A stretch of 64,000 bases of DNA from Anaspis maculata (Eukaryota; Arthropoda; Insecta; Coleoptera; Scraptiidae). Where the stretch lies: assembly GCA_949128115.1 (NCBI GenBank), contig OX421962.1, positions 44,911,745 through 44,975,744 on the forward strand, written 5' to 3'. The notes beneath the pieces were generated by a model. That model made no database searches. It saw only the letters and a list, made by a program, of their open reading frames with translations, and was not told the origin of the DNA. Shown here in pieces: positions 11,968-23,400 of this stretch (the first letter of the stretch is position 1; every line of letters begins with the position of its first letter). A program made the translations under genes and the position numbers.

Positions 11968-14579
11968 AATCCATTGTTGAAATGGCTACCAACAACAATG
12001 GATGTTTCAAATCTTACCGCTTGTTTATAACTGATAGAAATAATAATTTAAAATTTTTGATAGACTCAGGAGCTGATGTCTCTGTTTTACCAAATTCCTT
12101 TTTCAATGCATACAAAACAAATAACGATATTGTCCTTTCGGCAGTAAATGGTTCAAATATTAAAACTTTTGGTACCAAATTACTGAAAGTCAATTTGAAT
12201 CTACGCCGCGATTTTGTTTATCCTTTCATTCTTGCAGAAGTTAGTCGCCCTATTTTAGGAGCAGACTTCCTGGCAAAATTCAACTTATTAGTAGATTTAA
12301 AAAACAGAAGGTTAATTGATTCACACACCTCTTTGTCTATAAATACACCTATCATTCGAACAAACACACCCTCACCTAAAATATTCGCAATCGAAAACAT
12401 ATACACACAACTACTTCATGAATATCCATCACTCACAGCACCACCAGATTTTTCCGTGACAGTCAAACATAATACACAACATCATATAGTGACAAACGGA
12501 CCTTTACCATACTGTACACCACGTCGACTTAACTCTGAAAAATACAAAATTGCCAAAGCAGAATTCGACTATATGGTAGAACTTGGAATTTGCAGGCCTT
12601 CATCTTCCAGTGTAGCTTCACCTTTACATTTAGTACCTAAAAAAAATTCCAACGATTGGAGACCTTGTGGAGACTATCGCAAACTGAACACTATAACTGT
12701 ACCAGACAGATACCCACTTCCTCACATACAGAGTTTCAATCAAAATTTGCAAGGTTGTACCATTTTTTCAAAGATCGATTTACTCAGAGCATACCATCAA
12801 ATACCAGTAGCACCAGAAGATATTTTCAAAACAGCAGTAACGACACAGTTCGGTTTATTTGAATTTGTCAAAATGCCCTTTGGCATGCGAAATTCAGGCC
12901 AGACATTCCAAAGATTCATCAACGAGGTAACTCAAGGACTAGACTTCGTTTTTGTTTATTTAGACGACATACTAGTAGCAAGTAAAACCGACTCAGAACA
13001 CTTAGAACATCTGAAACAATTATTTGAGAGGTTGTCAAAATACGGTTTGAATCTAAAGCCCTCAAAATGTATTTTTGGAGTTAGACAGATAACATTTCTT
13101 GGATACGACATCAATACAAACGGGATCTTACCCTCCAAAGACCGTGTTAAAATCATTTTCGATTTTCCGACACCGGATTCGTTAAAGAAACTCCAAGGCT
13201 TTGTTGGTATGATAAATTATTATCACCGATTCATTCCTAAATTAGCTGCTACAATGAGACCTTTATACGAACTACTCAAAGAGCTACAAAATAAAGTCGA
13301 GAAGAAGAAATTTCAGTGGAACACAGATTGTGACAAAGCATTCAATAACATAAAATCATCATTAACTTCGGCCTGTTTATTATTTCATCCAAAAGAACAT
13401 ACAAAATATAGCTTGACCGTTGACGCTTCTAGTACCTCCGTTGGAGGAGTACTAGAGCAGTTCAATCAAGGTGTCTGGGAACCTCTAGCATTTTTTTCAA
13501 AAAAATTGTCAGTTACCGAAACAAAATATTCATCATTTGACCGCGAACTTCTCGCGATCTACCTTAACATACAACATTTCCGTTTTATTCTAGAAGGGAA
13601 CGAATTCGTCGTTTTCACCGACCACAAACCATTGACTACAGCCTTATACACAAAAACAGAGAGAAGTCCAAGACAAACGCGTCATTTAACATACATTTCA
13701 GAATTCACATCAGATATCAGACATATAACAGGAAAATCAAATATCGTCGCAGATACCTTGTCTAGAGTAGATAAACAAGAAATAGGAATCCTAAATTTAG
13801 CCGATATTGACATAAAATCACTAAGTGAAGAACAAGAAATAAATGACGAGCTAAAAAACTTACTCAAAAATAAAAAGCCAAGCAGCAAGATTCAATTAAA
13901 AAAGATAATAATGCCTTTCTCAGAAATACCTTTGTGGTGCGAAACTTCTACAGATCAAAATAAACCTTTTGTACCTGTAAAATACCGTCACATGATTTTT
14001 AATTGTCTGCATAACCTTTCTCACCCTGGAATTCGCGCTACAAGAAAACTCGTGTGTTCGCGTTACTTTTGGCCATGTATAAATAAAGATATTACATTGT
14101 GGGCTAAGACATGTATTAGCTGTCAAAAATCTAAAATTAATCGCCATACTAAATCAGAATTAGGTAAATTTGAACTACCAAAAGCTAAATTTGAGCATAT
14201 ACATACAGACCTGGTAGGCCCATTTCCACAATCAAACGGATACAAATACATTCTAACAGTAGTGGACCGGTTCACGAGGTGGCCCGAAGCGTACCTTTTA
14301 AAAGATATATCGGCTGCTACAGTCGCAAAAACATTATTTTTTAACTTCATAACACGTTTCGGCATACCTGCAACTATAACCACAGACCAAGGAACACAAT
14401 TCGAAAGCAAAATTTTTACAGAGCTTACAAAATTACTCGGCTGCCATAAATTCATACCAACACATATCACCCTCAAAGCAACGGCATGGTGGAACGTTTC
14501 CACAGACAACTTAAAGCCAGTCTTATGGCAAGACAAAATACTGTCAATTGGAGTGCAGAGGTTCCAGTTATTTTATTAG
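11925..14579 (+). CDS. pol: Pol polyprotein: protease, RT, RNase H, N-terminal and partial core integrase
   Basis: This frame overlaps the gag end and is probably made as a gag-pol fusion by -1 frameshifting. Counting from 11925, the protease active site is D47-S-G-A ([10 protein letters not shown]). Reverse transcriptase has the [15 protein letters not shown] region, [13 protein letters not shown], and the catalytic YLDD at 345-348. RNase H has D500 (TVDASS) and FTDHKPLT. Integrase has the HHCC zinc domain (H689 region, LSHPG, CISCQ), then D762 (HTDLVGPF) and D821 (TTDQGTQFE). Downstream of about 14460 the frame runs out of register and ends at 14579 with a nonsense tail. The third catalytic residue lies in another frame, at 14492. 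All other domains look intact, so this is a young copy with a single break. Confidence 0.93.
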   Translation: MHPTLQLYIFKKRVKSIVEMATNNNGCFKSYRLFITDRNNNLKFLIDSGADVSVLPNSFFNAYKTNNDIVLSAVNGSNIKTFGTKLLKVNLNLRRDFVYPFILAEVSRPILGADFLAKFNLLVDLKNRRLIDSHTSLSINTPIIRTNTPSPKIFAIENIYTQLLHEYPSLTAPPDFSVTVKHNTQHHIVTNGPLPYCTPRRLNSEKYKIAKAEFDYMVELGICRPSSSSVASPLHLVPKKNSNDWRPCGDYRKLNTITVPDRYPLPHIQSFNQNLQGCTIFSKIDLLRAYHQIPVAPEDIFKTAVTTQFGLFEFVKMPFGMRNSGQTFQRFINEVTQGLDFVFVYLDDILVASKTDSEHLEHLKQLFERLSKYGLNLKPSKCIFGVRQITFLGYDINTNGILPSKDRVKIIFDFPTPDSLKKLQGFVGMINYYHRFIPKLAATMRPLYELLKELQNKVEKKKFQWNTDCDKAFNNIKSSLTSACLLFHPKEHTKYSLTVDASSTSVGGVLEQFNQGVWEPLAFFSKKLSVTETKYSSFDRELLAIYLNIQHFRFILEGNEFVVFTDHKPLTTALYTKTERSPRQTRHLTYISEFTSDIRHITGKSNIVADTLSRVDKQEIGILNLADIDIKSLSEEQEINDELKNLLKNKKPSSKIQLKKIIMPFSEIPLWCETSTDQNKPFVPVKYRHMIFNCLHNLSHPGIRATRKLVCSRYFWPCINKDITLWAKTCISCQKSKINRHTKSELGKFELPKAKFEHIHTDLVGPFPQSNGYKYILTVVDRFTRWPEAYLLKDISAATVAKTLFFNFITRFGIPATITTDQGTQFESKIFTELTKLLGCHKFIPTHITLKATAWWNVSTDNLKPVLWQDKILSIGVQRFQLFY
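11955..11961 (+). promoter_or_regulatory. Canonical -1 ribosomal frameshift site A_AAA_AAC
   Basis: In the gag frame the codons read tcA AAA AAC GAG TAA, so the heptamer A AAA AAC sits in the register needed for tandem -1 slippage, two codons before the gag stop. After slipping, the ribosome enters the pol frame at CGA (11961). Gag is in frame 1 and pol in frame 3, as required. No downstream pseudoknot was worked out. Confidence 0.88.
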
Positions 14580-15058
14580 GTTTCCGTACAGTTTTTAAAG
14601 AAGATCTAAAATGCTCATCGGCAGAATTACTATACGGTCAAAAGCTAAGAGTTCCTGGAGAATTTTTCACCCCCTGCACTACAACAGCCACTGACCCAGC
14701 AAATTATTTGTCAAAATTAAAAGAAGCAATGAATATCATACGGCCAGTGTCACCTCGAGGACGGAGCGAAAACAACGTATTTGTACACCAAGATCTGAAG
14801 TCCTGTGATTATGTTTTCGTTGGTATTCCCAAGAAAAATTTCAGTTTGCAGCAACCATACGAGGGGCCTTACAAAGTCATAAAAAGAACGCAAAAAACAT
14901 TTTTTATATTAAAAAATGATGCCGAAGTAGCAATTTCCATTGATAGATTAAAGCCGGCATATACAGCAATGTCCCCTGCACCTGACGTCACCGTCACAGA
15001 ACCAAAAAAAACGGTGACATTTCAAATAGAAACTTTTCGGGAAGGGGGGTATTTGTAG
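14463..15058 (+). CDS. pol: Integrase C-terminal part, separated by a one-base frameshift
   Basis: Integrase resumes in a second frame (longest ATG-started piece at 14486): [17 protein letters not shown] with catalytic E (codon 14492-14494), then LGFRT, the [11 protein letters not shown] region, and a basic C-terminal domain with PYEGPYKV and DRLKPA. From the codon of the second catalytic D (14385) to that of E (14492) is 107 nt. The DD35E spacing needs 108, so one base appears to be missing between about 14455 and 14470. The final EGGYL and the TAG stop run over the start of the 3' LTR (stop at 15056-15058). The C-terminal domain would bind DNA. Confidence 0.9.
15039..15049 (+). promoter_or_regulatory. 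Polypurine tract
   Basis: GGGAAGGGGGG lies four bases before the 3' LTR. This is the expected place for the primer of plus-strand DNA synthesis. The intervening TATT is unusual, because the tract normally abuts the LTR. Confidence 0.75.
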
Positions 15059-15174
15059 GTACATTGTTATTGTTATTACGTAGAGATTGTTGGCAGTTGC
15101 CTAAGATATAGAATAATAAAAATATACACGTTGAATCATTCCATATTTTAATAATAGCAAGACTATATGCTATA
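15054..15174 (+). repeat. 3' LTR, 121 bp
   Basis: Identical to the 5' LTR at all 121 positions by eye. It is followed by GGGAC at 15175-15179, matching 10513-10517. Confidence 0.95.
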
Positions 15175-15448
15175 GGGACCCATCCCCACATCACCTCTCT
15201 ACCAGTAAAATTTCGTTCCTGATTAGCGGATTGCAAGCAAAAGCTCATTTTCGACTCTAGACTCTATGACCCCTATGTCCACCGCGTTTGGTTGCTATCA
15301 GTTGCAAAATTAAATCGAATCTATTCATATTCCATCAAAACTTTGTGAGGTACTCTTGCTGCGAACCAAATTTGGTTGAAATCCGTTCGGTTATTGAATA
15401 CCAAAACTTGGGTTTAGACTGCTCGTCATTTTTGGCAGATAACAGATA

Positions 15449-18009
15449 ATAGCCCAGGCTTTTTAGTCGAAAAAACGGCAAAACATGAAACAAATTTAAA
15501 CACGGTCAATCTCTTCAGTTTTGGGTTCACTAGACTTTGCTGTATAACATACAAAAAGTCCCCAACTCTCCCCCGTGTGCGTCATTGATTTTTTGACAGG
15601 CAAAGATGAAGACACCTCAAAATGCACTTCCCGATTAAAATCGCTCCTAGTTCTCAACCACCCAATCGATTTCTCTCATCTTGATCTTAAATGAAAGATA
15701 ATGAATCAATGTGAATGGTATGGGATAGCTTTTGTTCAAAATTTGACACCAACAGTCCTAATTTCTTGATAATGACACTTTTTTCGTGTTTTTTTTTTCT
15801 TATGCTCCAGTTAACATTTTACTTTTGCATCGACCACTTAATATCACTTGGTATTATTATATGCAGTAGATTCCCTACAGTTTTAGCTTCAAAATGACGT
15901 ATCTTTTAGCTCCATTGTGAATTGTCCAGCAATTCCAATAAGGATTCTATGAAGTTACGTCAAACGCATTATATGGGGAAAATCACTTAACATTATTAAC
16001 CTAGACTTTGATCTGTAATAATTGATTCTACGTTCAATATGCACAGCATCGTACTGACTGAATGTGGTCTGGTAGTACTCGTATGAGTAGGTACTAGGTA
16101 CAGTTTCTCAATTTTCCTCTTTGTGCATCATGTTTTTATAGTTTGTTCTTGTTATTGCCGTCTGCAGTGTCCGGCAATATCTCAGCTACTAAAGTTCGGA
16201 TTGCGCTTGGGTTTTTGCTAGATGATAGCTTAGGTACTCTTCATAGACAAACAACAAAGATATTTTATTTCATTATTCGTCCGTCCGTCCGTCTGTGTGT
16301 CTGTCATTTCACGCAATATCGCGGCTCCTAGACCTCGGATTAACCTCTGGTTTTCGCTAGATAATAATAGCTAAGGTACTCTAGGTGCAAACAAACAACA
16401 CGGTGGGCTACGCGGGAGCACCCACGTGTAGTTGGTCCCCGTCAAGACGCATCTTCCTCCAGCTCCGGAGACTCTTTTGAAGATAGTGTCTTGCAACTGC
16501 AAGAAGAACTGCGGTCTAAAATATAGATGCAGGCGATCTTTCTTGTCTTGTTCGCAGATGTGTAAATAAGTTCTGTAGGGGCACAACATGTGAGAGTCTA
16601 CCCCACCTTGTTGAGTATGACCCTAAGGGCGATCTGTTATTTTTATAAACTTATGTATTTAGTCCCTTTAGGTGCTAGATAACTTAGCTATTATTTTAGA
16701 TGGGTATAGGTACTATCGGTAGGTATTCGAGGTAACTATCGATTTATTGTTTGGAAATCAACAGACGAGTTTTAACGAAACTCATATATAGGACCAAATA
16801 AGCTAAGAGTACGGATGGTAAGCTAGATGTTTTTTTTTGACTACTAGTGAACTTGAGATTATAATAATAATTATTCGATATTTTTTGCAGAGCATGGCTA
16901 TAAAAATCTTCATGTGCTGTGCTAGACTTCCAATACATCATTGATATGTAAATACAATGTTGAAGCTCTGTTTTGGAGAGATTGTGAGCATTTTTGATTT
17001 GAAAAAAATGATGATTTGCTCTTAAAAATTGTGGATTTTTAATTTACGATATTTTCACGTTGAATACATCAATGTTCAAAATTTTGAATAGGATGGATAA
17101 CTGCAACTATTTCACGCATTTACATCAGGCATTCGACATAATTATCATTTCTTGAATACTATAAAATCGAGTTGGTTTGATGTGCGGTGTAAGCCAGCTT
17201 GAAACTGAAAAATGTGGCTATACCCGCGGGAAAGTTGCTATTGTTATATTATTATTATTATTTTAATGTAGAGTGTTCTTTTTTCGGAAGCTAAAGAATT
17301 GTTTTGGCTACAAGAAGAAACCTTGAAAGATGAAATCAAAGCCATATTACAGCTACAATACATTTTTTTCAACTGCGCGGAGATATTTTTTCAATAAATT
17401 ATTTTTCTCACCTTGTAACCACTTACGTCGCGTTTATGATATGATAGTCTTATGCAGAAAAGTCCATAAAATTCACCCAATCTTGAATTCAAATGATTAA
17501 TGCATCAAACGCAAAAATAACCCACATTGAAAAACCGGCTTTATTTTGGTCCCAAAATCACGTTTTTCTGCCAAAAATTGCTCAAAAGATTTTTTAAACA
17601 GAATTTAAATGTCATAATCGGATTTGCAAGGTCAGATTTAGTGGGAAACGATACCCAACATGCCAGTATTGTCTCAATATTATTGAAAACCAAATTTCTT
17701 GCATAGGTCACCAATTGCCCCCCTCCCGAGCTCCCCTCACGGAAACCATAGACATCTAGTTTGTCAATAAGTTTCACTTATAACCCACTGTATCCAAATA
17801 TAATAAATTTGAAGCCAATGACTAGATTACTCTTGTCCTAGAATTTTTTTAATGAAAATTTTGACCCCCTCCCTCAAAAATTATGACGCACACGGAGGAA
17901 AGTTGGGGACTTTTAGTATGTTGTTTAGTAAGGTTAAGTGGGTACGATACCGTGAAGATTGCACGTGGATTAATTTGTTTCATGTTGAATGCTAAAAAGC
18001 CTGGGCTAT
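15449..18009. mobile_element. 2.56-kb element with about 140-bp TIRs
   Basis: The arm 15449-15595 (beginning ATAGCCCAGGCTTTTTAG) returns reverse-complemented at 17872-18009 (ending CTAAAAAGCCTGGGCTAT). Shared blocks include ACATGAAACAAATT, AAAGTCCCCAACT and CGTGTGCGTCAT. Identity is roughly 70-75% by eye. Homology stops at the outer ends, as expected of true termini. The interior holds a 140-bp tandem duplication (16172-16400) and no recognisable transposase. Confidence 0.7.
16172..16400. repeat. Two-copy tandem repeat, about 140-bp unit
   Basis: Shared words in order in the two copies: the CAATATC near 16175 and 16315, GCTAGAT, AGCT(T)AGGTACTC, and CAAACAACA. A (GTCC)n/(CTGT) tract lies between them at about 16281-16302. 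The element is diverged and non-coding. Confidence 0.6.
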
Positions 18010-18050
18010 AAGCCATAACTTTCACTTTTACTGAATAGGGTTTCTAAAAT

Positions 18051-18249
18051 GAAATAAATAAATAAATGATAATTGTTTTTTTTTTTGGCTCACACTGGCC
18101 ACAGGAGGTCTTGCCTTCATTCATACTTATTCATAAAAACGTGAATAGTTGCAAATTGGGCTTTAGAAAAACCCAGACTTGTGCCCGGAAATCGAACCCG
18201 ACCTTGCGACCGCATCAGGCATCCACACAACCACCTGCGCCACGGGGCC
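18051..18249 (-). mobile_element. tRNA-derived SINE
   Basis: On the minus strand the head reads like a tRNA: GGCCCCGTGGCGCAGGTGG (A box TGGCGCAGGTGG, 18231-18242) and GGTTCGATTTCC (B box, 18187-18198), with correct A-B spacing. A body of about 100 bp and an A-rich tail follow (poly-T at 18079-18090 on the plus strand, then AAATAAATAAAT). The flanks carry a diverged duplication, GAATAGGGTTTCTAAA at about 18034 and GAATAGAGTTTTTAAA at about 18250 (14 of 16 match). It would be transcribed by RNA polymerase III and moved by a non-LTR element. Confidence 0.82.
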
Positions 18250-18269
18250 GAATAGAGTTTTTAAAGGGC

Positions 18270-19039
18270 TTTAAAGTGATCGTTCGTGAACATTGGGTCA
18301 AAATCTTCAGCCATTTTCTAATAGTGACATTTTTGTTTGACAGATTACGCTGAAAAGCTCATCTTCGTCTTTCTACTGTAGACCCTACGTGCATACTAAA
18401 TTCAAATCTTTTTCTTTCAACAGATCTCGGCGTTTCAGCATACGGGGATCTCGAAAATCCAATTAAAATGTTAGATTTTTTCGATTATTAGAATACTTTA
18501 TTTGCAACAGAGATAAAAAAACAAAACAAAATTGATGGAGGAGCTGCAACAATAATGGTAGGAGTGACTTGATTCCGTCGGCTTGTGAAACGCGTCTGCA
18601 ATCCAGCATCAGTCAAGATACCTGGATGGTCACAATTCACAAACTCACGCGAATGTGTTGCGGGCTATCGCGGAACATGCCGAGAAAATGACAAAATCGA
18701 GGACAAAATTCAGAAATAAAAGCGGCCAACAATGCGAAAATCGATAAATCAAAAGACCAACAAAACTTGGTTCAGTTAAGTGCCTAAACTTCCCTACACA
18801 AATCAAGAATTAGGCCATTTCCTTTAGAAGTCACCTTGACAAGGCTGCAATAAGTTTCTCTTTGAACAGTTGAAATTATACACCTAAGTCTGAACGGATT
18901 GATAAGTACCATTTTTGAATCACATTGTTTATGAGAATGCTGTTTACCTACAAATTGAAGAGCCCTAATTCAATGAACAAACTTTCAAAAATTATCGCAA
19001 AACTCTTATTTGAAAAAATTCGAATTTTAGAAAAATCAT
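18270..19039. other. Intergenic, no gene recognised
   Basis: No recognisable coding sequence. The region is AT-rich with short frames only. Confidence 0.4.
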
Positions 19040-19163
19040 TTTTTGATTTGAAAAATGTCCATAGGCTTGAACCAAAGTACCTCCTTGAAGCTTTCGAAAG
19101 AGACCTGAATGGTAGATTTCTTTTAAAGAAGTCCGCTGGAATTGATTCCGCAACGCTTCATTT
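19040..19163 (+). repeat. Half-copy of the 63-kb foldback family, split by a retrotransposon
   Basis: It shares GATTTGAAAAAT, GGCTTGAACCAAAGTAC, CTTTCGAAAGAGACC and GATTCCGCAACGCTTCATTT with the copies at about 7.0 and 63.2 kb. After the CATTT at 19159-19163 the match is interrupted by 1.27 kb. It then resumes at 20439 with CATTTCACTAATTTAATTCC, which corresponds to CATTTCACCAATTCAACTCC in the uninterrupted copy at about 7060. Confidence 0.75.
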
Positions 19164-20438
19164 AATAATAATAATAATCGTTTTTATTGTTTTTCAATTT
19201 GACTTACAGTACTAGAACATAAAATAAGCTGTTGATTGTAACAAGGTGAGTCAAAATGAAACAAAAGGCAGGGTTCAGTCTTGAAAGACTGTTCTACCAC
19301 CCAACCGAAAAATAAAAAGCAATTAATAAACACATAGATGACAATAAATGATGAATGGCTAGGAAGCGAGACATAATCGCGTAAGCGTAAATTGACGGGG
19401 ACGGAGACGAGAGCGAGCGACAGAGACAGGCAGGTGCACTAATTAGGAGCAATTTCCTTGCTCAGCAACAGATTTTTGAGTTTCGCTTTGAACGTGATTG
19501 GAGTTGAATTTTTAACAAAATTAGGAAGATTGTTATAGATTTTGCATACCTGGTAGGAAAAAGAGCGCTGGAATAAAGCCGTGTGATGTCGAGGAACTGT
19601 GACAAAATTCTTTTGACGGATATTAATGTTGTGCACATCAGTTCTGAACGAAATTTTGTTGTAAAGATAAGGAGGTGTTTTATCAAGTATTACTCTGTGG
19701 AAGAGGCAGCAGGCATGGATGAATCTTCTCTCAGACATTCTCAGGATTCTGAGTTCGATGTATTTATGAGATATGTGGTCAAACTTACGGATGCCACAAA
19801 TCAATCTCATGCACGAGTTCTGCATTCTCTGGACGCGATTGTGCAGAATTTCAGTTAGACACGGTCCATAAACAACGTCCGCAAAGTTAAAGTGAGACAA
19901 TACAAGCGATTCGCACAGGACTTGTTTATTTCTGAGTGATAGGTAATCTTTGTGTTGAAATATCTTTTTAAGATTCAGAAAAGCCCTCCTAATACACTTA
20001 GTGACATGAGCATTGAAATTAAAATTACAATCAAGTTCCAGTCCAAGGTTACGAGCTACCTCCACGTTTTCTAATTGTTCACCGTCAATAGAAATTTTCA
20101 CCAGGTTCTTAGCTTGCATTATCTGTGAGTTTCTCCCAAAAAGCATCACTTTGGACTTCGTCGGATTTAGAGAGAGGCAATATTTTTTTGCCAGCAGAGC
20201 CAATCTGTCCAGCTCTTCGTTAATGAGTCTGCAGGCTAAATCCTACAAATCCTACAATACAGAAGTGCTTCATTTAACCTAGATGTATAGACTGAGAACA
20301 ATAACGGACTGGCGATGGCTCCCTGAGCAACCCCCGACATGGTATCCAAAAGTTCAGAGCGCTCTCCACCCATCTCAACACACTGCTTCCTACCCATAAG
20401 GTAGCTCTTCATGAGATCACCGGCCCTTCCCGACAAAC
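19164..20438 (-). mobile_element. 5'-truncated non-LTR retrotransposon, jockey/CR1-like
   Basis: The minus-strand element ends in an (ATT)n tail at 19164-19178 (plus strand TAATAATAAT). It is flanked by CATTT on both sides (19159-19163 and 20439-20443) and sits inside an older repeat, which fixes its ends. The 3' untranslated part is 19179-19438. The coding part is the end of reverse transcriptase. Truncation at the 5' end and a short target duplication are normal for target-primed reverse transcription. Confidence 0.85.
19439..20436 (-). pseudogene. Reverse transcriptase C-terminal fragment lacking the YADD motif
   Basis: On the minus strand, 20436-20236 encodes KSYLMGRKQCVEM and GVAQGAIASPLLFSVY. 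This is the RT segment with consensus GVPQGS-LGPLLF, just before the catalytic motif. After LNEALLYC the frame breaks. It resumes (20258 to 19439) with ACRLINEELDRLALLAKKY, LSLNPTKSKVMLF, NLGLELD, RVQRMQNSCMRLI, then the thumb and C-terminal region to EIAPN. The YADD segment and a few tens of residues around it are deleted at about 20236-20260, so the enzyme is dead. The closest family by pattern is the jockey/CR1 group. This is an ID from motifs, not from a search. Confidence 0.88.
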
Positions 20439-20469
20439 CATTTCACTAATTTAATTCCATCCTTATTGA

Positions 20470-23400
20470 ATTGTTACTATTGTGATGATTTGTTTATCAT
20501 TATTTTGTCAAGATTAGAGTCACCCACTAGGGTTGAAATTTTTCGCAAAAATTCTTTCGTCTAGGAGTAGATGCTGTGACCGACGGACAGACGAACGCGG
20601 AAGACATAAGCGCCTTTCCGTTTGGAGAGGTGCGCGAAAAAAGAGTCTGTGGGGGAAATACTGACAGCTTTCTAGATGGCCCCGCTGTAGCTGAAGTAGT
20701 TCAAAAATGACATTTGAATGTTACCACACTGTCAAAGTAGTCCAATTTATTCCATGAACACGAACCTGTCACTGCGTAAGGTTAGGGCTAAAAATTGGAC
20801 AAACGCCTATCGGCAATATTTTGCATGGAATTTTGCTGGGATGATTGTCCTCGTTTCACAATGACATCACAACAATAACACGTGCCTGCCTAGATGATGC
20901 CTGAAGCACAAAACACAAGAGATTTTAAGTATTTTAACCGCTAGATAATGCGTCCAAATTTGAAATACTCCACTCCCTTCAGCACCATCTGACTAGAGAA
21001 ATTTTGGTATTCGCTCCCATTCAAGAAAGCAAACGTGACAATAACATATATACATGCATCATACAACTCTGTTTCCGCGTTTATCAGAAAATCCAAATTT
21101 AGAATATCATATCATGGCCTGTCGCAATCCAGGAAGGGATAAAATGGATTATAGGTCATTATTTTCATGGCGGTAAATTAGTAGATTAGATTGAATTACC
21201 AGTATTACCACGAATTAAACTAGTTGGACCCAAAACGCGAATTACTGGATTATTCAGGCCATTAATAATTTGAGTTACAGAAAATAATCATCTATCGACA
21301 TCAGAAAACTGAATTTTCCACGTTTAGTCGCCGCAGTTCTGAAATAATGTAGTGATTTACATGCCTACTATCGTATGCTACCGTTTCGATATCATGTGGC
21401 CCATTACCACCCCCCAGTCTATAATGATGATGGCCGTGATCTTTGGCTGATAAGAAGAGTATTGAGCACCTCGAAAGTGTTTGCAGTTTAATTTAAAATC
21501 CAATTACCGCCTGCTTCAAAACCTCACTTAAGATTACTATTTCTGGAATAAACTGAAGGTTTCAGGAAAATCAATAGAAATAAGTCGTCCTTTCGGAAGT
21601 GGTTTTCAAGGAAGATTTGCCGTGCTATTCAGCACAACTTATTCAGTCTGCATGATTGTAAAATAATGTGTGTAATTTTGGTTAACCTACTTATTTGGAA
21701 ATGGAAATACTTATACCCACCCGTGGTGGAATGTAATAACAAAAACAATTCCGCGGATGCGAAGAGTTTGGCACGCACTTCTGTGGTTTAATCTCCAGCT
21801 TTCAAATTGAATGAATGTTACGTGCTGAGTTTTCCAGGAGAGCTCAATGACTCAAGTGAATTTAGAAATCATATCAACAGTGGGAGGAAATTATTGGAGG
21901 CGAGTACCCCCTACTTGTTAGGTATTTTTCATATGGGTTAGTGATCTGATAGACACTTGAGACGCGCAAGAAAACTTGAGACCCGAGACCAAAGGTCGAG
22001 TGTTGAGTCTAGAACTTTTAAGGCTGTTTTAAACGGCTTGAAACTCCTATGTTGATTCGTCACCTTTCACCTTATTGTAAGTTACCATAGTGCATAGTGC
22101 ATTCAGTCGAGTGGCGATATCTAGCGATCGAGAGCGAAACAAATCGATAGGGATTGAGTTTCGTAAATCGCCACACTGAACGCCGATGTCTACTCCTCCC
22201 ACTTTTTCGGCGAACGCGTATAGCGGGTGGAAAACTCTTGAGACGATGTGAGTTGCTTCATGCATACAGGATCTCCGTCTAGGCAAATATCTATAAAATC
22301 ACTTTCACAACAAATTCAAAAATTTTAGTATTACAGTCGCACCCTGTGGGAACTTTGTTGGGATATTTGCTCAAAACTGATCATGATCATCTTCATCAAA
22401 AATGACCTATAGCGTGCCAATAAGGCTAATCTGTAACATTCAACATAAAAATTTATTCCTTCAATGTTAGACTTCCAATCTGGGTAAATCCAAGACCGTT
22501 TCCAGATATTACACCACAATTCATGATTTTTGTATAAGAATACATGAACAAAATTTTTTTGACAAATGGGGGTACAATGAAGTCGGTGCAATTTTGCAGC
22601 ATTTTACGTATCACCTAGTAGAAATGTTTCATGAAGTTTTTCACCATTCACCTTTACAGGATACTTACGGAAACATTAGGCTAATTAACACAACAAACGA
22701 AATAGAAATCACATTCGGCAATCGGAAGTTAGTGGTCTTCAAAGTCGAACCATTTTCCCGATACCGACAACTTTGTTGTCCAGCAGTTTATACAACTTTG
22801 CTGAAACAGTCCCGGAGCTCAAGAAAATCTTTGGAAAAAAAACATCAAGAAGAAGAAAGAACGAAAAAAAAACGAAAAAAGAACGCAAAGGACATATGGA
22901 GCGAGATGAAGCAGATAAATTACCCCTGCAACTGTCACTAGAAGCTTTCAGAGAAGACCAACCAATCCCAGTGTCAGCTGCACCAGCATCGCCATAATCT
23001 GTTTCAAAATCACCAGCATCACCGCCACAGCACTAGCGGAGATTCCTCCAGCGGCTATCACCCATCAAGAGTGCGACAAGGACAATGCAGTCAAGGCCAC
23101 AGCGATCAAGAGCGCTCTTCTAAACGTCTCCAGGATTTCGTCCTGGATCCATTATCATCACAAAGTTCTTAGTCCTAACCTAAGACTGGTTGCCGACTGG
23201 TATACCTCCATCCCTTCCTATCCTACGCTAACCTAAGCCTTTTCCTAAAGGCCGTACATTTCCTAACTATTTGGAAGCAGTAATTTAACCTAGGTCTACA
23301 TCTGCTAGCTGTATTATTACTTTTAAGAAAAGGAGGTCTTGACGACCCTCTACCATGCCGTAGGTGCACAGGCTTACACGGAGACTGCGCGACGGCAAAG

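Larger units (their letters stand above)
10518..15174 (+). mobile_element. Near-intact Ty3/Gypsy LTR retrotransposon, CsRn1-like
   Basis: A 4657-bp element with two identical 121-bp LTRs, GGGAC duplications, a tRNA-Trp primer site and a long leader with 85-bp tandem repeats. It encodes gag and pol in the order protease, reverse transcriptase, RNase H, integrase. A G-rich tract precedes the 3' LTR. No envelope gene is present. Priming by tRNA-Trp together with a Cys-His-Cys-Cys gag knuckle is the known signature of the CsRn1/Kabuki lineage of Gypsy elements. Identical LTRs imply recent insertion. One reading-frame break in integrase probably makes this copy non-autonomous, although the break could be a sequencing error. 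Confidence 0.95.

Noticed and set aside
18178..18250. Functional tRNA gene on the minus strand
   Set aside because: Same reasons. A poly-A tail and a flanking duplication show a SINE.
22773..22997. Basic nuclear protein KKIFGKKTSRRRK
   Set aside because: A-rich simple sequence gives K/R-rich peptides in two overlapping frames. No start, domain or splice support.
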